The notes: a model not told the origin generated them from the letters alone. Shown: positions 53,660 to 63,007, numbered from the stretch's first letter. The stretch is 64,000 nucleotides of DNA from Nonomuraea helvata (GCF_039535785.1 NZ_BAAAXV010000001.1:2852001-2916000), one strand, 5' to 3'. Translations and numbers: made by a program.

Positions 53660-54367
53660 TCAGACCTCCGTCGGGAGCGGCCAGGCGGCCGGGTTGACCC
53701 GCCTGACGATCTCGTTCAGGGCGATGCGGACGTACGGTTCGCCCACCCACAGATGCTTGGCGCCGTCGACCCCGATGACCTCGGCCTGCGGCACCCTCGC
53801 GAACCGCTCGCGGGCCTCGTCGGGCCGGAGGTAGTCGTCGAACTCGGGCACCAGCGCCACCAGCGGCCGCCCGAACCGCGCCCAGGCGTCCAGGTCGTCA
53901 TCGGTGGCCCTGTGCAGCGGCGGCGAGAGCAGGATGGCCCCCTCGACCAGCGGGTCGTGCGCCCACTTCAGCGTCAGCTCGGTGCCGAACGACCAGCCGA
54001 CCACCCACACGCGTGGCAGGTCGTGGTACTCGGCGTACTCGAGCGCCGCCGAGACGTCGAACCGCTCCCCCTCGCCCCCGTCGAACGTGCCCTCCGAGGT
54101 GCCGCGCTCGGAGGAGGTGCCCCGGGTGTTGAAGCGCAGCACGGCCAGGTCGGCGAGGGCGGGCAGCCGGTTGGCGGCCTTCTTGTAGACGTGGCTGTCC
54201 ATGAACCCGCCGTGCGTGGGCAGCGGGTGCAGGGTCACCAGCGTCGCCACAGGGGGACGGTCGAGTGGCAGGGCCAGCTCGCCCACCAGGGTCAGGCCGT
54301 CGCCCGTGTGCAGTTCGATCGGCTCGCGCCGGGCAGGCAGCACGGTCGCCGCGCGAATCTCCTCCAT
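53660..54367 (-). CDS. Alpha/beta hydrolase (serine, GWSFG motif)
   Basis: 235 residues. The nucleophile elbow is VVGWSFGTEL; LHPLPTHGGFMDSH is the HG-type oxyanion loop and VDGAKHLWVGEP carries the catalytic His. It belongs to the dienelactone hydrolase/prolyl-oligopeptidase-like small hydrolases seen in actinobacteria; the substrate is unknown. ATG 54367 has AAAGG close upstream. Confidence 0.85.
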   Translation of the reverse strand: MEEIRAATVLPARREPIELHTGDGLTLVGELALPLDRPPVATLVTLHPLPTHGGFMDSHVYKKAANRLPALADLAVLRFNTRGTSSERGTSEGTFDGGEGERFDVSAALEYAEYHDLPRVWVVGWSFGTELTLKWAHDPLVEGAILLSPPLHRATDDDLDAWARFGRPLVALVPEFDDYLRPDEARERFARVPQAEVIGVDGAKHLWVGEPYVRIALNEIVRRVNPAAWPLPTEV

Positions 54368-54467
54368 GGATGCCTTTCACTGCTAATGAGAAATCTGCGG
54401 ACAAACTGCCGCTACGGTCTCTACCAGGCACGACGGTAGGGCGGCAGCCTACCGAGCAGGTTTCTTG

Positions 54468-54758
54468 TCAGTAACGGCTCCTGCCGGGGCCGCGGTCGAG
54501 TCTCTTACGCCAGCAGGCCGGGTGCCAGTGGCGCCGCTCCTCGTCGCCTCCCGGCCAGTTGGGCCAGGCGACGAGGTGCGGCTGGCCGCTGCGGATCTCC
54601 TGGTCGCAGCCCGGACACCGGTAGTTCTTGGTCGAGGACGCGCCGGTGAGCATACGTACCTTCCACTCGCCGTCGGGCCATTCCTCCACTTTGTCCAGCC
54701 CGGTGGGGAAACCGAAGGGACGGGAGGACTCCCTTCGGCGGGCGCGGCGGGGGCTCAT
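54468..54758 (-). CDS. Zinc-ribbon conserved actinobacterial protein
   Basis: 96 residues. [11 protein letters not shown] supplies a CxxC pair and HWHPACW gives His and Cys, a probable zinc site. [16 protein letters not shown] precedes it. Homologues sit next to 3-hydroxyacyl-CoA dehydrogenase genes in actinomycetes (from memory), often misnamed ATP/GTP-binding. Its ATG overlaps the dehydrogenase stop (ATGA). Role unknown. Confidence 0.8.
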   Translation of the reverse strand: MSPRRARRRESSRPFGFPTGLDKVEEWPDGEWKVRMLTGASSTKNYRCPGCDQEIRSGQPHLVAWPNWPGGDEERRHWHPACWRKRLDRGPGRSRY

Positions 54759-56227
54759 CGGCGCGGGAACTCACTCACGTCGGCGGTGACGAGCTGGTCG
54801 AGCAGCGACGCGGGCGCGAAGGCGGGCTCGCGGTATTCGGTGTAGAGGGCTCTCAGCCCGTCTCTGACCCTGGCCAGGCCGAAGGACTCCAGCATCTCGA
54901 AGGGCCCGGCGGGATAGCCGCAGCCCAGCCGCATGGCCGCGTCGATGTCCTCGATCGAGGCGTACCCCGCGTCGTACATCCGGACGGCGTCGTTCAGGAA
55001 GGGGAAGAGCAGGGCGTCCACCACGAACCCCGCCCGGTCCTTGCACGGCACCGGCGTCAGGCCGACGATCTTCATCAGGTCCCTGGCGGCGGTCGCGGCG
55101 CGCTCCGAGGTGAGCGCCGTCGAGGCGAGCTCGGCCACCTGCTCGCCGACGAGGTGCACGCCGACCATCCTGGCGGGGTCGGGCAGGCGTACGGCGTGCT
55201 CGATCACCGGGCGGTCGGCGAGGCAGAGCACGACGTCGGGGTCCTCGGACGGCTTGAACCCGGCCGCCCGCAGCCGCTCCGCGAGCCCGTCCCCCTCGTC
55301 CTCGTACCCGACGACCTTGAACGTGCCGAGCCTGGACCTCGCCTGCTCCCTGTGCGGCGCTCCGCCGTCGTACGCACCGGATTCGCCGTAGAAGCCGCGA
55401 CCCGACTTGCGGCCCAGCAGCCCCGCGGTGACCAGCTCGCGCAGCAGCGGCGAGGGCGCGTGCCGCCGGTCGCGCGTCTCGTCGAACAGCACCCCCATCA
55501 CCTCGTACGCGGTGTCGAGCCCGATCAGGTCGAGCAGCCCGAACGGCCCCATGGGCAGGCCCACGCCCAGCCGCATCGCGGCGTCGATGTCGTCGCGCCC
55601 GGCCACGCCCAGCTCCATCAGCGCGGCGGCGTGGTTCAGATAGGGCAGGAGCAGCCGGTTGACCACGAACCCGGCCCTGTCGCCCACCGCCACGGCCGTC
55701 TTGCCGAGCCTGCCCGCCAGCGCCGTGACGTCCGCCACCACGCCGGGCTCGGTCACCACCGTCCCCACCACCTCGACCAGCTTCATCACCGGCGCGGGGT
55801 TGAAGAAGTGCATGCCGACCACCCGGCCGGGGCGGCCGGTGGCGGCGGCGATGGCGGTGACGGACAGCGAGGAGGTGTTGGTGGCGAGCACGGTCCCGGG
55901 CTCGCAGATCCGGTCGAGGTCCTTGAACAGCGAGATCTTGTAGTCGAGGATCTCGGGAATCGCCTCGACCACCAGATCGACGTCCCGCAGGTCCTCGCGC
56001 GAGGTGGTCAGCGTGATGCGGCCCAGGATCTCGTCCCGCTGCTCCGGCGCCAGCCTCCCCTTGTCGACGGCCTTCCCGGTGGAGCGCTCGAGATGCCCGC
56101 GGCCCCTGGCCAGCGCCTCGGCGTCGGCCTCGACCCCGATCACGCGCAGCCCGGCCCGCGCGAACACCTCCGCGATCCCGGCCCCCATCGTGCCGAGCCC
56201 GACAACTCCCACCCGTTCGAACGCCAT
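54755..56227 (-). CDS. 3-hydroxyacyl-CoA dehydrogenase with duplicated C-terminal domain
   Basis: 490 residues. N-terminal NAD domain ([20 protein letters not shown]), then [11 protein letters not shown] and [16 protein letters not shown], which carries the catalytic His. The first C-terminal 3HCDH domain ([20 protein letters not shown]) is followed after a spacer by a second ([20 protein letters not shown]). This is the PaaH-like two-domain layout of beta-oxidation and phenylacetate routes. Start ATG 56227. It is divergent from nucS with only 36 bases between starts. Confidence 0.92.
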   Translation of the reverse strand: MAFERVGVVGLGTMGAGIAEVFARAGLRVIGVEADAEALARGRGHLERSTGKAVDKGRLAPEQRDEILGRITLTTSREDLRDVDLVVEAIPEILDYKISLFKDLDRICEPGTVLATNTSSLSVTAIAAATGRPGRVVGMHFFNPAPVMKLVEVVGTVVTEPGVVADVTALAGRLGKTAVAVGDRAGFVVNRLLLPYLNHAAALMELGVAGRDDIDAAMRLGVGLPMGPFGLLDLIGLDTAYEVMGVLFDETRDRRHAPSPLLRELVTAGLLGRKSGRGFYGESGAYDGGAPHREQARSRLGTFKVVGYEDEGDGLAERLRAAGFKPSEDPDVVLCLADRPVIEHAVRLPDPARMVGVHLVGEQVAELASTALTSERAATAARDLMKIVGLTPVPCKDRAGFVVDALLFPFLNDAVRMYDAGYASIEDIDAAMRLGCGYPAGPFEMLESFGLARVRDGLRALYTEYREPAFAPASLLDQLVTADVSEFPRR

Positions 56228-56263
56228 GCGTCCAGTTTTCCAGAGCCGCTAAGGTGGGGCGTC

Positions 56264-56926
56264 ATGCGGCTGGTCATCGCGCGATGCAGCGTGGATTACA
56301 TCGGACGGCTCACGGCACACCTGCCGATGGCGCCCAGGCTTGTACTGATCAAGGCGGACGGGAGCGTGAGCATTCACGCCGACGACCGCGCCTTCAAGCC
56401 GCTCAACTGGATGAACCCGCCGTGCAAGCTCAAGGAGGACGGCGAGACCTGGACAGTCACCCACGGCAAGACCGGCGAGAAGCTGGTGCTGACGATGGCC
56501 GAGATCCTCCACGACTCCAGCCACGAACTCGGCGTCGACCCCGGGCTGATCAAGGACGGGGTGGAGGCCCACCTGCAGGAGCTGCTCGCCGAGCACATCA
56601 CGACGCTGGGGGACGGCTATTCGCTGGTCCGGCGGGAGTACATGACGGCGATCGGGCCGGTCGACATCCTGTGCCGCGACGCGCTGGGGGCGACGGTGGC
56701 GGTGGAGATCAAGCGGCGGGGGGAGATCGACGGGGTCGAGCAGCTCACCCGCTACCTTGAGCTGCTCAATCGCGACCCGCTGCTGGCTCCCGTACGCGGC
56801 GTCTTCGCCGCCCAGGAGATCAAGCCCCAGGCGCGCGTCCTCGCCACGGACCGCGGCATCGACTGCGTCACCCTCGACTACGACGCTCTGCGCGGCATCG
56901 AACCCGAGAACCCGACCCTTTTCTGA
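56264..56926 (+). CDS. nucS: Mismatch endonuclease NucS
   Basis: Cuts mismatched DNA and replaces MutS/MutL repair in actinobacteria and many archaea. The 220-residue protein has the DNA-binding N-terminal domain ([20 protein letters not shown]) and the RecB-like nuclease with Asp134 (GPVDIL), Glu148 and Lys150 ([16 protein letters not shown]). The C-terminal [15 protein letters not shown] is followed by NPTLF, near the usual sliding-clamp contact. ATG 56264. Confidence 0.95.
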   Translation: MRLVIARCSVDYIGRLTAHLPMAPRLVLIKADGSVSIHADDRAFKPLNWMNPPCKLKEDGETWTVTHGKTGEKLVLTMAEILHDSSHELGVDPGLIKDGVEAHLQELLAEHITTLGDGYSLVRREYMTAIGPVDILCRDALGATVAVEIKRRGEIDGVEQLTRYLELLNRDPLLAPVRGVFAAQEIKPQARVLATDRGIDCVTLDYDALRGIEPENPTLF

Positions 56927-56934
56927 CCTGCTAC

Positions 56935-56967
56935 GGCCGCGCCCGGCTCCGACCCCAGGGCGCGGCC
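56935..56967 (+). terminator. Terminator after nucS
   Basis: GGCCGCGCCC (56935-56944) pairs perfectly with GGGCGCGGCC (56958-56967), with a 13-base loop, eight bases after the nucS stop. Confidence 0.75.
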
Positions 56968-57047
56968 GGACGCACCACAGCGCCGAGCACCCCCACGACA
57001 GTCACGCACCACGAACGGGCCAGGGTCAGCCGAGGGTGGCCGACCTA

Positions 57048-57063
57048 GTAAGCGATGGCTTAC
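57048..57063 (+). promoter_or_regulatory. Palindrome at the aldehyde dehydrogenase promoter
   Basis: GTAAGC (57048-57053) and GCTTAC (57058-57063) around GATG. A -10-like TAGTAA starts two bases earlier. The site lies 18 bases before the chosen start, so it is a plausible operator; it does not resemble the palindrome before the TetR gene downstream. Confidence 0.45.
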
Positions 57064-57081
57064 CGGATTATCGTGGGCTCC

Positions 57082-58554
57082 ATGACGACGCTGACGTTCG
57101 ACTCACTCAACCCGGCGACAGGCGAGATCGTCGGCAGTCATCCCAAGCACACCCCCGACGCCGTCCACGAAGTCGTCGGCCGGGCGGAGGAGGCGGCCAG
57201 GTGGTGGGCCGCCATCGGGCCGGACGAGCGCAAGAGACGGTTGCTGGACTACAAGGCGATCATCACCCAGAACCTCAAGGACCTCGCCCGGCTGGTCCAT
57301 GAGGAGACCGGCAAACCGGTGGGCGACGCCACGCTCGAGATCGTGCTGGCCATCACCCACCTCGACTGGGCCGCGCGCAACGCGTACAAGGTCCTGCGCC
57401 GCCGCCGCGTCAGCACCGGCATGATCGGCCTCAACCTGGCCGCCACGCTCGAATACCTCCCTCTCGGCGTCGTCGGGGTGATCGGCCCGTGGAACTACCC
57501 GGCCTTCACCCCCATGGGCTCCATCGCCTACGCGCTGGCGGCCGGCAACGCCGTCGTGTTCAAGCCCAGCGAGTTCACCCCGGGCACCGGCGTACGGCTG
57601 GCCGAGCTGTTCGCCGTGGCGGTGCCGGAGCAGCCGGTGTTCCAGACCGTGACAGGGCTGGGCGAGACCGGGGCGGCGCTGGCCGGCGATCCGAGGGTCA
57701 AGAAGGTGGCGTTCACCGGCTCTACGGCCACCGCCAAGCGCGTGATGGCCGCCTGTGCCGAGAACCTCACGCCCATCGTGGCCGAGTGCGGCGGCAAGGA
57801 CGCGTTCATCGTGGACGCCGACGCCGACCTCGCGAAGGCCGCCGACGCCTGCCTGTGGGGCGCGATGTCGAACGCGGGGCAGACCTGCGCGGGCGTCGAG
57901 CGCGTCTACGTCGTCGAAGAGGTCTATGAAAGTTTCATGCGCGAGCTGTCCGACCGGGTGACAAAGGTGAAGGCCGGCGAGAACTACGGCCCGATCACGA
58001 TGCCGGGACAGGTGGACATCATCAAGCGGCACATCGACGATGCCGCCAAATCCGGAAAAGTCGTGGCCGGCGGCCCCGGCTCCGTACGCGCCCCGTACGT
58101 GGACCCCGTGATCGTCGAGGACGTGCCCGAGGACTCCCCCGCCGTGCGCGAGGAGACGTTCGGCCCGACCATCACCGTACGCCGCACCCGCGACGCCCAG
58201 GAGGCCCTCGAGCTGGCCAACGCCTCCGCGTACGGCCTGGGCGGGACCGTCTTCTCCCGGAACGCGCGCAGGGCCATGCAGCTCGCCCGCGCGATGCGTA
58301 CCGGAATGACCGCCATCAACTCGGTCATCTCGTTCGCCGGCGTGCCGGCGCTGCCGTTCGGCGGAGTGGGCGACTCGGGGTTCGGGCGGATCCACGGGGC
58401 CGACGGTCTGCGCGAGTTCACCAGGCCCAAAGCCATCTCCCGGCAGCGCTTCGCGATGCCCGGGATGAACCTGACATCGTTCGCCCGGGGACCCGCGGAA
58501 CTTGAGCGGCTGATCAGACTTGTCACGTTCTTGCACGGCCGACGTAAAAGATAA
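57082..58554 (+). CDS. Aldehyde dehydrogenase
   Basis: 490 residues of the ALDH superfamily: LGVVGVIGPWNYPAFTPMGS near residue 140, KVAFTGSTATAK, catalytic Glu235 (VAECGGKDAF) and Cys269 (NAGQTCAGVERVY). ETFGPTITVRR and GGVGDSGFGRIHG are late landmarks. NAD(P)-dependent oxidation of an unknown aldehyde; the hydrophobic C-terminus suits long-chain aldehydes, only a guess. ATG 57082 is chosen over ATG 57055, which lies inside the palindrome. Confidence 0.92.
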   Translation: MTTLTFDSLNPATGEIVGSHPKHTPDAVHEVVGRAEEAARWWAAIGPDERKRRLLDYKAIITQNLKDLARLVHEETGKPVGDATLEIVLAITHLDWAARNAYKVLRRRRVSTGMIGLNLAATLEYLPLGVVGVIGPWNYPAFTPMGSIAYALAAGNAVVFKPSEFTPGTGVRLAELFAVAVPEQPVFQTVTGLGETGAALAGDPRVKKVAFTGSTATAKRVMAACAENLTPIVAECGGKDAFIVDADADLAKAADACLWGAMSNAGQTCAGVERVYVVEEVYESFMRELSDRVTKVKAGENYGPITMPGQVDIIKRHIDDAAKSGKVVAGGPGSVRAPYVDPVIVEDVPEDSPAVREETFGPTITVRRTRDAQEALELANASAYGLGGTVFSRNARRAMQLARAMRTGMTAINSVISFAGVPALPFGGVGDSGFGRIHGADGLREFTRPKAISRQRFAMPGMNLTSFARGPAELERLIRLVTFLHGRRKR

Positions 58555-58574
58555 TCTTCTTACCCTTTCCCAAA

Positions 58575-58594
58575 ACGGATCATCCGTCCATAAT
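58575..58594 (+). promoter_or_regulatory. Operator and -10 of the TetR gene
   Basis: ACGGATCATCCGT (58575-58587) is a near-perfect palindrome with a single central base, followed at once by CATAAT (58589-58594), a good -10. A protein bound there would block the TetR promoter, so autoregulation is likely. Confidence 0.6.
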
Positions 58595-58617
58595 TGTGTG
58601 CTCTGGGGGCCACGATC

Positions 58618-59241
58618 ATGTTGGACGGGTGGAATGTGAACCGGTCTTACCGGGGAATGTCAGCTGAGCAAAGACTGGCAGACAGACGCGAGCGGCTCAT
58701 GACGGCCGCGTACACGCTATACGCCAAGCCAGGGTTCACCGCGACGACCATCGAAAGGCTGTGCTCGGAGGCGAGGATCTCCAATCGCGCCTTCTACGAA
58801 TGTTTCGGCGGACGCGAGGAGCTCCTTCAGGCGTTACACGAGCGCTGCGTGGACGAGAGCCTGGCGGTCGTGACCAAAGCCGTCCAGGAGGCCCCGAAGA
58901 CGCTTGACGACAGAGTCAAGGCCGGGATCCAGGCCTACATCGAGTTCACCACGGCCGACTGGCGGCGGGCCCGCATCATGCACATCGAGGTGCGCCGGTC
59001 CGGAGATGTCCTGACACAGTCGCGTCAGCGCGCGGTGGACGCGTTCGCGCGCCTCGTCGAGGAGGCGTCGGCCGATTTCGTGGAGGCCACCGGCATGAAT
59101 CGGCGATTGGTGGCGCTCGGCGTAGTTGGAGCGCTGCAAGAGCTGCTCATCGAATGGCTGCACGCGAACGAGCAACCGTCGATCGACGAACTCGCCGACG
59201 TCGCGGTGCACATCTTCACAAGGAGCCTCGGCAAGCCCTGA
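58618..59241 (+). CDS. TetR-family regulator
   Basis: 207 residues. Helix-turn-helix about 25-75 (RERLMTAAYTLYAKPGFTA, SEARISNRAFYECFGGREEL). The C-terminal domain contains RRARIMHIEVRRSGDVL and ALQELLIEWL, the kind seen in fatty-acid or aldehyde regulators. ATG 58618 is about ten bases from a GGGGG site. It follows the aldehyde dehydrogenase gene by 63 bases and may control it. Confidence 0.88.
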   Translation: MLDGWNVNRSYRGMSAEQRLADRRERLMTAAYTLYAKPGFTATTIERLCSEARISNRAFYECFGGREELLQALHERCVDESLAVVTKAVQEAPKTLDDRVKAGIQAYIEFTTADWRRARIMHIEVRRSGDVLTQSRQRAVDAFARLVEEASADFVEATGMNRRLVALGVVGALQELLIEWLHANEQPSIDELADVAVHIFTRSLGKP

Positions 59242-59299
59242 CTATTCGGTAACCCCCATTTCCAGAGGGTCCGAAATCTACATTTTGGCTACATAGAAA

Positions 59300-59329
59300 G
59301 AGCGGGCAACGGCTGATCGTCGCCCGCTC
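59300..59329. terminator. Hairpin between TetR and STAS genes
   Basis: GAGCGGGC (59300-59307) with GCCCGCTC (59322-59329), extended inwards by ACG/CGT, between convergent genes. Confidence 0.7.
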
Positions 59330-59341
59330 CGATATGTCACA

Positions 59342-59659
59342 TCAGGCCACCGCGGCAGCGGGAACCTCTACATGCAGAACCCGATTCAGCCGGGTCACCG
59401 CGAGTATCCGCATGATCCTCGGTGGCACCCCCCGAAGAACAAGGCGGCGTTGCACGCTCAGCGCGCGCCGATGCGAGCCCACCAGCACTCCGAGACCGGT
59501 CGCGTCGATCATCTCCAGCTTGGAGAGATCCAGGATCAGGTCACCCTCGCCGGAGTCGAGAGCCTCGTGCAGCCGCTCCCGCACCCCGGCAGAGGTGCCG
59601 GCGTCGAGCCTGGCACCGATCCGTACCACCTGGGCGCTCGGATTGCCACGGACTCGCAT
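59342..59659 (-). CDS. STAS-domain anti-sigma factor antagonist
   Basis: 105 residues. AQVVRIGARLDAGTSAGVRE, LILDLSKLEMIDATGLGVLV and RRLVLRGVPPRIMRIL are the STAS pattern. Thr54 (IDATG) holds the phospho-switch position. ATG 59659 has GGGGAGG closely upstream and is chosen over ATG 59692. It follows the histidine kinase gene by 57 bases on the same strand. No anti-sigma kinase is close by. Confidence 0.9.
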   Translation of the reverse strand: MRVRGNPSAQVVRIGARLDAGTSAGVRERLHEALDSGEGDLILDLSKLEMIDATGLGVLVGSHRRALSVQRRLVLRGVPPRIMRILAVTRLNRVLHVEVPAAAVA

Positions 59660-59716
59660 GCCACCTCCCCATTTCATCTGCAGAGCGCTCATCGAGCCGA
59701 ACCCTGTAGGTCTCCC

Positions 59717-60886
59717 CTACCCATCCAGCGGAAGTGACACGACTGCTTTCAGCAGGAACTCTCCGTCTTCCGTCGGGTGCGCGCTCACCTTGCCGCCCAC
59801 GGCCGCCAGCCGCTCCCCCATGCCCGTCAGCCCGCTGCCCAGGTCCCTGGAGTGCCTGCGCGCCACGCCGTCGTTGCGTACGCTCAGCTCCGCCTCCTGC
59901 GCGGTGAAGCGGATCGTGATGTCGCAGAACGTCGCGGTGCTGTGCTTGAGCACGTTGGTCACCGCCTCGCGCACCGCGTAGGCGAACACCGGCGCCACGC
60001 CGTCAGGCAGCTCGCCATAGGGCATACGGAGCTCGCAGCGGACGCCCGCCGCTTCGAGCACTCCTTTCACGCTATTCAGCTCGGCGGTCAAGTCAAGCTC
60101 ACGGTAGCCGCGCACGGCCTGCCGCAGCTCTCTGAGCGCCTTCCTGGTCAGGGCGTTCACCTCGGCCATCTCGGCCTTGGCCGCCCCCGCGTCCAGGTCC
60201 GACAGCCGTACGGCCAGCTCCGTCTTGACCGCGATCGCGGAGAGCTGGTGCCCCACGAGGTCGTGCAGATCTCGGGCGAAGCGCAGCCGCTCCTCGGCCA
60301 GCGCCAGCCGCGTGTGCGCCTCCCGCCCCTCATGAGCCTGTACGGCGAGCGTCCAGATCCAGACCCACATCCTGTTGGACAGCGGCACTATCGCGCACCA
60401 CATCCCGTAGAGCAGCGCGCACAGGACGAGACCCGCGCCCACGGGCATGTCGAAGCCCATGACAGCTGTCCCCGTGGCCAGGGACAGGCCGCCGAGTACG
60501 ACGCCGGCCGCCCACGCGCCCGCCGCCATCCACCAGGACGTTCGCTTGGGGACCTCCAGCGTGGCGACGCCCAACCAGCACATGAGCACGAAACCCCAGC
60601 CGAACGGGTCGGCCCCGCCCGCGACCGCCGCGACCAGCGCGAGCACCCCCGCCACCGCCACCTGCCTGGTGGGGTAGCGGCGATGGTCCAGCATCTCGTC
60701 GAGTAAGCGGACGCAGCACCATGTGAAGCAGATCGCGGCGATCACCGCGGGCACCGCGCGCCACCACTGGAACCTTCCGTCACCGATCGAGAGCGCGGTC
60801 GCCATGGCGATGAACAACCACATCACGAGGAAGTTGGAGATCAACACCTTCCAGGTGAGGCGGCGTGCCCGCTGGATGTCGTCCAT
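59717..60886 (-). CDS. Sensor histidine kinase, DesK/NarL-type (HisKA_3), without adjacent response regulator
   Basis: 389 residues. About five or six membrane segments fill residues 12-185. The phosphoacceptor is His208 in RDLHDLVGHQLSA, and the ATPase domain has REAVTNVLKHST and GSGLTGMGERLAAVGG. Such kinases normally precede a LuxR-type response regulator gene; none is here. ATG follows the permease stop TAG directly, so it is the third gene of the ABC operon and may sense the exporter or membrane state. Confidence 0.9.
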   Translation of the reverse strand: MDDIQRARRLTWKVLISNFLVMWLFIAMATALSIGDGRFQWWRAVPAVIAAICFTWCCVRLLDEMLDHRRYPTRQVAVAGVLALVAAVAGGADPFGWGFVLMCWLGVATLEVPKRTSWWMAAGAWAAGVVLGGLSLATGTAVMGFDMPVGAGLVLCALLYGMWCAIVPLSNRMWVWIWTLAVQAHEGREAHTRLALAEERLRFARDLHDLVGHQLSAIAVKTELAVRLSDLDAGAAKAEMAEVNALTRKALRELRQAVRGYRELDLTAELNSVKGVLEAAGVRCELRMPYGELPDGVAPVFAYAVREAVTNVLKHSTATFCDITIRFTAQEAELSVRNDGVARRHSRDLGSGLTGMGERLAAVGGKVSAHPTEDGEFLLKAVVSLPLDG

Positions 60887-61996
60887 CTACCGTGCGCGCA
60901 GCACGTCGCCGAGCTTGAGCCTGGCTCCGGACCGCAGCACGGCCCGCTGGTAGACCTTGGCGCCGAAGCCGAGCACCGCGAGCACGGCCAGCACCATGGC
61001 CGCCATCGACATCCCCGCCTGCCACAGGGGCACCTCGGTCGCGGCCATCCGGACCGGCATGACCATGGAGGAGAACGGCGGCACGTACGACACGACCGTG
61101 GCCAGCGTGCCGGTCGGGTCGTTGGTGGCGTAGAAGGCCACGAAGTACGTGATCATGATGGTCATGGTCAGCGGCGTCATCACGGTGCTCACCTCCTCCT
61201 GGCGCGAGACCAGCGAGGCGAACGCGGCCGCCAGCGTGGCGAAGAACGCGTACCCGAGGATGAACCACACCAGGACCCCCGCCACCAGCCCCGGCATCCC
61301 GGGCGGGAAGTCGGAGGCGAGCCCGGAGACCGTGGCCGCGCCGAGACCCACGGCCAGGATGGTGACCAGGTTGATCAGGCCGACCACGCCCAGACCGATG
61401 ATCTTGCCGGCGAGCAGCTGCCACGGCCTGAGCGTGGCGAAAAGGATCTCCACGATCCTGCTGCTCTTCTCCTCCACCACGCCCATGGCCACCATCGTGA
61501 CCTGCCCCATGAGAAGCATGAAGAGCACCAGGACGAGCACCACGGCGATCCCGGTGCGGGCCGCCTCATAGCGCGTGTCGGCGCCCACCGACTCCATCTT
61601 CAGCGGCGGGATCGACACACCGGCGGCGCCGAGCCGCACCTCGCGGTTGACGCTCTGCAGCAGCACGCCGAGCCGGCTGTCGATCTCGCCGTCCGTCAGC
61701 ACCTTCGTGCCGCCGACCAGCGCCGCGTCCACGTCCCCGTCGAGCACGGCCTGCTTGGCGGCGGCCTCGTCGGGGAAGCTGCGCCACTCGAACTTCATCT
61801 CCGGCGCGGCGGCCTGCAGCGGCAGCTGCTGGGAGTTGACGGTGCCCAGCGTGTACGACTTCGTCCCGCCCATCACCTTGGGCGCGAAGGACAGCGCCGC
61901 CACCAGCAGCGCGGTGATGAGCAGGCCGATCGCGAACGACCTGCTCCGCACGCGGGTGCTGATCTCCCGCCGCGCGACCAGCATCAGTCCGTTCAC
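60887..61996 (-). CDS. ABC-2 type permease (NatB-like)
   Basis: 369 residues. One N-terminal membrane segment (SFAIGLLITALLVAALSFA), then a large outer domain of about 130 residues with ALVGGTKVLTDGEIDSRLG. Five to six further membrane segments begin at VLVLVLFMLLMGQVTMVAMG, with EEKSSRIVEILFATLRPWQLL between segments, as in ABC-2 exporters. GTG 61996 overlaps the ATPase stop (GTGA). Confidence 0.9.
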   Translation of the reverse strand: MNGLMLVARREISTRVRSRSFAIGLLITALLVAALSFAPKVMGGTKSYTLGTVNSQQLPLQAAAPEMKFEWRSFPDEAAAKQAVLDGDVDAALVGGTKVLTDGEIDSRLGVLLQSVNREVRLGAAGVSIPPLKMESVGADTRYEAARTGIAVVLVLVLFMLLMGQVTMVAMGVVEEKSSRIVEILFATLRPWQLLAGKIIGLGVVGLINLVTILAVGLGAATVSGLASDFPPGMPGLVAGVLVWFILGYAFFATLAAAFASLVSRQEEVSTVMTPLTMTIMITYFVAFYATNDPTGTLATVVSYVPPFSSMVMPVRMAATEVPLWQAGMSMAAMVLAVLAVLGFGAKVYQRAVLRSGARLKLGDVLRAR

Positions 61997-62892
61997 GCCA
62001 CGGCCTCCTTGAAGATCTCGGTGAGGGTCGGACGTTCGACCCCGAAGTGCTCGACGTGGCCGGCCTTCACAGCGCGCCGCAGGATCTCCTGGTCGTCGCC
62101 GTCGACGTCGGTGCAGAGGACGTGCCTGTCGCCGGTCACGGTGACCGTGCCGGGCAGGCCGTCCGCCCAGCCGGGTGACGGGTCGCGTACGACGACGCGC
62201 AGCGTGTTGCCCTCGGCCGCCCGCAGGTCGGCCACCGTGCCCGTGGCCACCATCCGGCCCGCCGACACGATGCCCACCGAGTCGCACAGCCGCTCGACCA
62301 GCTCCAGCTGGTGGCTCGAGAAGATCACCGGAACGCCGCTCCTGCACCGCTCCTGCAGAGCCGTGGCCAGCGCGTCCACCGCGATCGGGTCGAGGCCGGA
62401 GAACGGCTCGTCCAGCACCAGCACCTCCGGGTCGTGCACCAGCGCCACGGCCAGCTGCACCCGCTGCTGGTTGCCCAGCGAGAGCGCCTGCACGGCGTCG
62501 CTCCTGCGCTCGGTCAGCCCGAGGCGTTCCAGCAACTCGTCCGTGGCCTTCCTGGCTGCGGCGGGGCCGAGCCCGTGCAGGCGGCCGAAGTACTCGATCT
62601 GCTCGGCGACCCGCATCTTCTGGTAGAGCCCTCGTTCCTCGGGCATGTAGCCGAAGCGCCGCCGGTCGTCGTAGCCGAGCGGTCTGTCCTGCCAGCTCAC
62701 CGAGCCGGAGTCGGGCTGGAGCACACCCATGACGATGCGCATCGTCGTCGTCTTGCCGGCGCCGTTCGCGCCCACGAACCCGAACATCTCGCCGGGCCGT
62801 ACCGTGAAGCTGATCCCGTCCAGGGCGACCTTGCCTTCGGGGGCGCCGGGCCCGCCTCCGAAGCGCTTGCGCAGCTCGCTGATCTCGAGCAT
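61993..62892 (-). CDS. ABC transporter ATP-binding protein (NatA-like)
   Basis: 299 residues. Walker A GANGAGKTTT, Q-loop region GYMPEERGLYQK, signature SLGNQQRVQLAVAL and Walker B LVLDEPFSGLDP. The C-terminal about 75 residues extend beyond the core, as in NatA-type exporters. ATG 62892 has GAGGAG about nine bases upstream. It drives the permease encoded downstream; the exported molecule is unknown. Confidence 0.93.
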   Translation of the reverse strand: MLEISELRKRFGGGPGAPEGKVALDGISFTVRPGEMFGFVGANGAGKTTTMRIVMGVLQPDSGSVSWQDRPLGYDDRRRFGYMPEERGLYQKMRVAEQIEYFGRLHGLGPAAARKATDELLERLGLTERRSDAVQALSLGNQQRVQLAVALVHDPEVLVLDEPFSGLDPIAVDALATALQERCRSGVPVIFSSHQLELVERLCDSVGIVSAGRMVATGTVADLRAAEGNTLRVVVRDPSPGWADGLPGTVTVTGDRHVLCTDVDGDDQEILRRAVKAGHVEHFGVERPTLTEIFKEAVA

Positions 62893-62993
62893 CAGGTCAT
62901 CTCCTCTGTCATGGGTCAATCGTGGCGTGGGCGGTGTTCGCCCTGCTAGTCGTGGAAATCACGGCCCCGGTATGGATCCCGCGTCCCTTTCAG

Positions 62994-63007
62994 ATGACAT
63001 TTGTCAT
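62994..63007. promoter_or_regulatory. Palindrome between the ABC operon and cobalamin adenosyltransferase
   Basis: ATGACATTTGTCAT is perfectly palindromic with 6-base arms around TT. It lies 101 bases upstream of the ABC start and 12 bases before the adenosyltransferase ATG. It may serve either divergent gene; a regulator cannot be named. Confidence 0.5.

Noticed and set aside
50111..54439. A plus-strand open frame of more than 1400 codons opposite the LamG gene
   Set aside because: It is the mirror of a GC-rich coding strand, without recognisable domains, while the minus strand shows signal peptide, DNRLRE-like and LamG domains.
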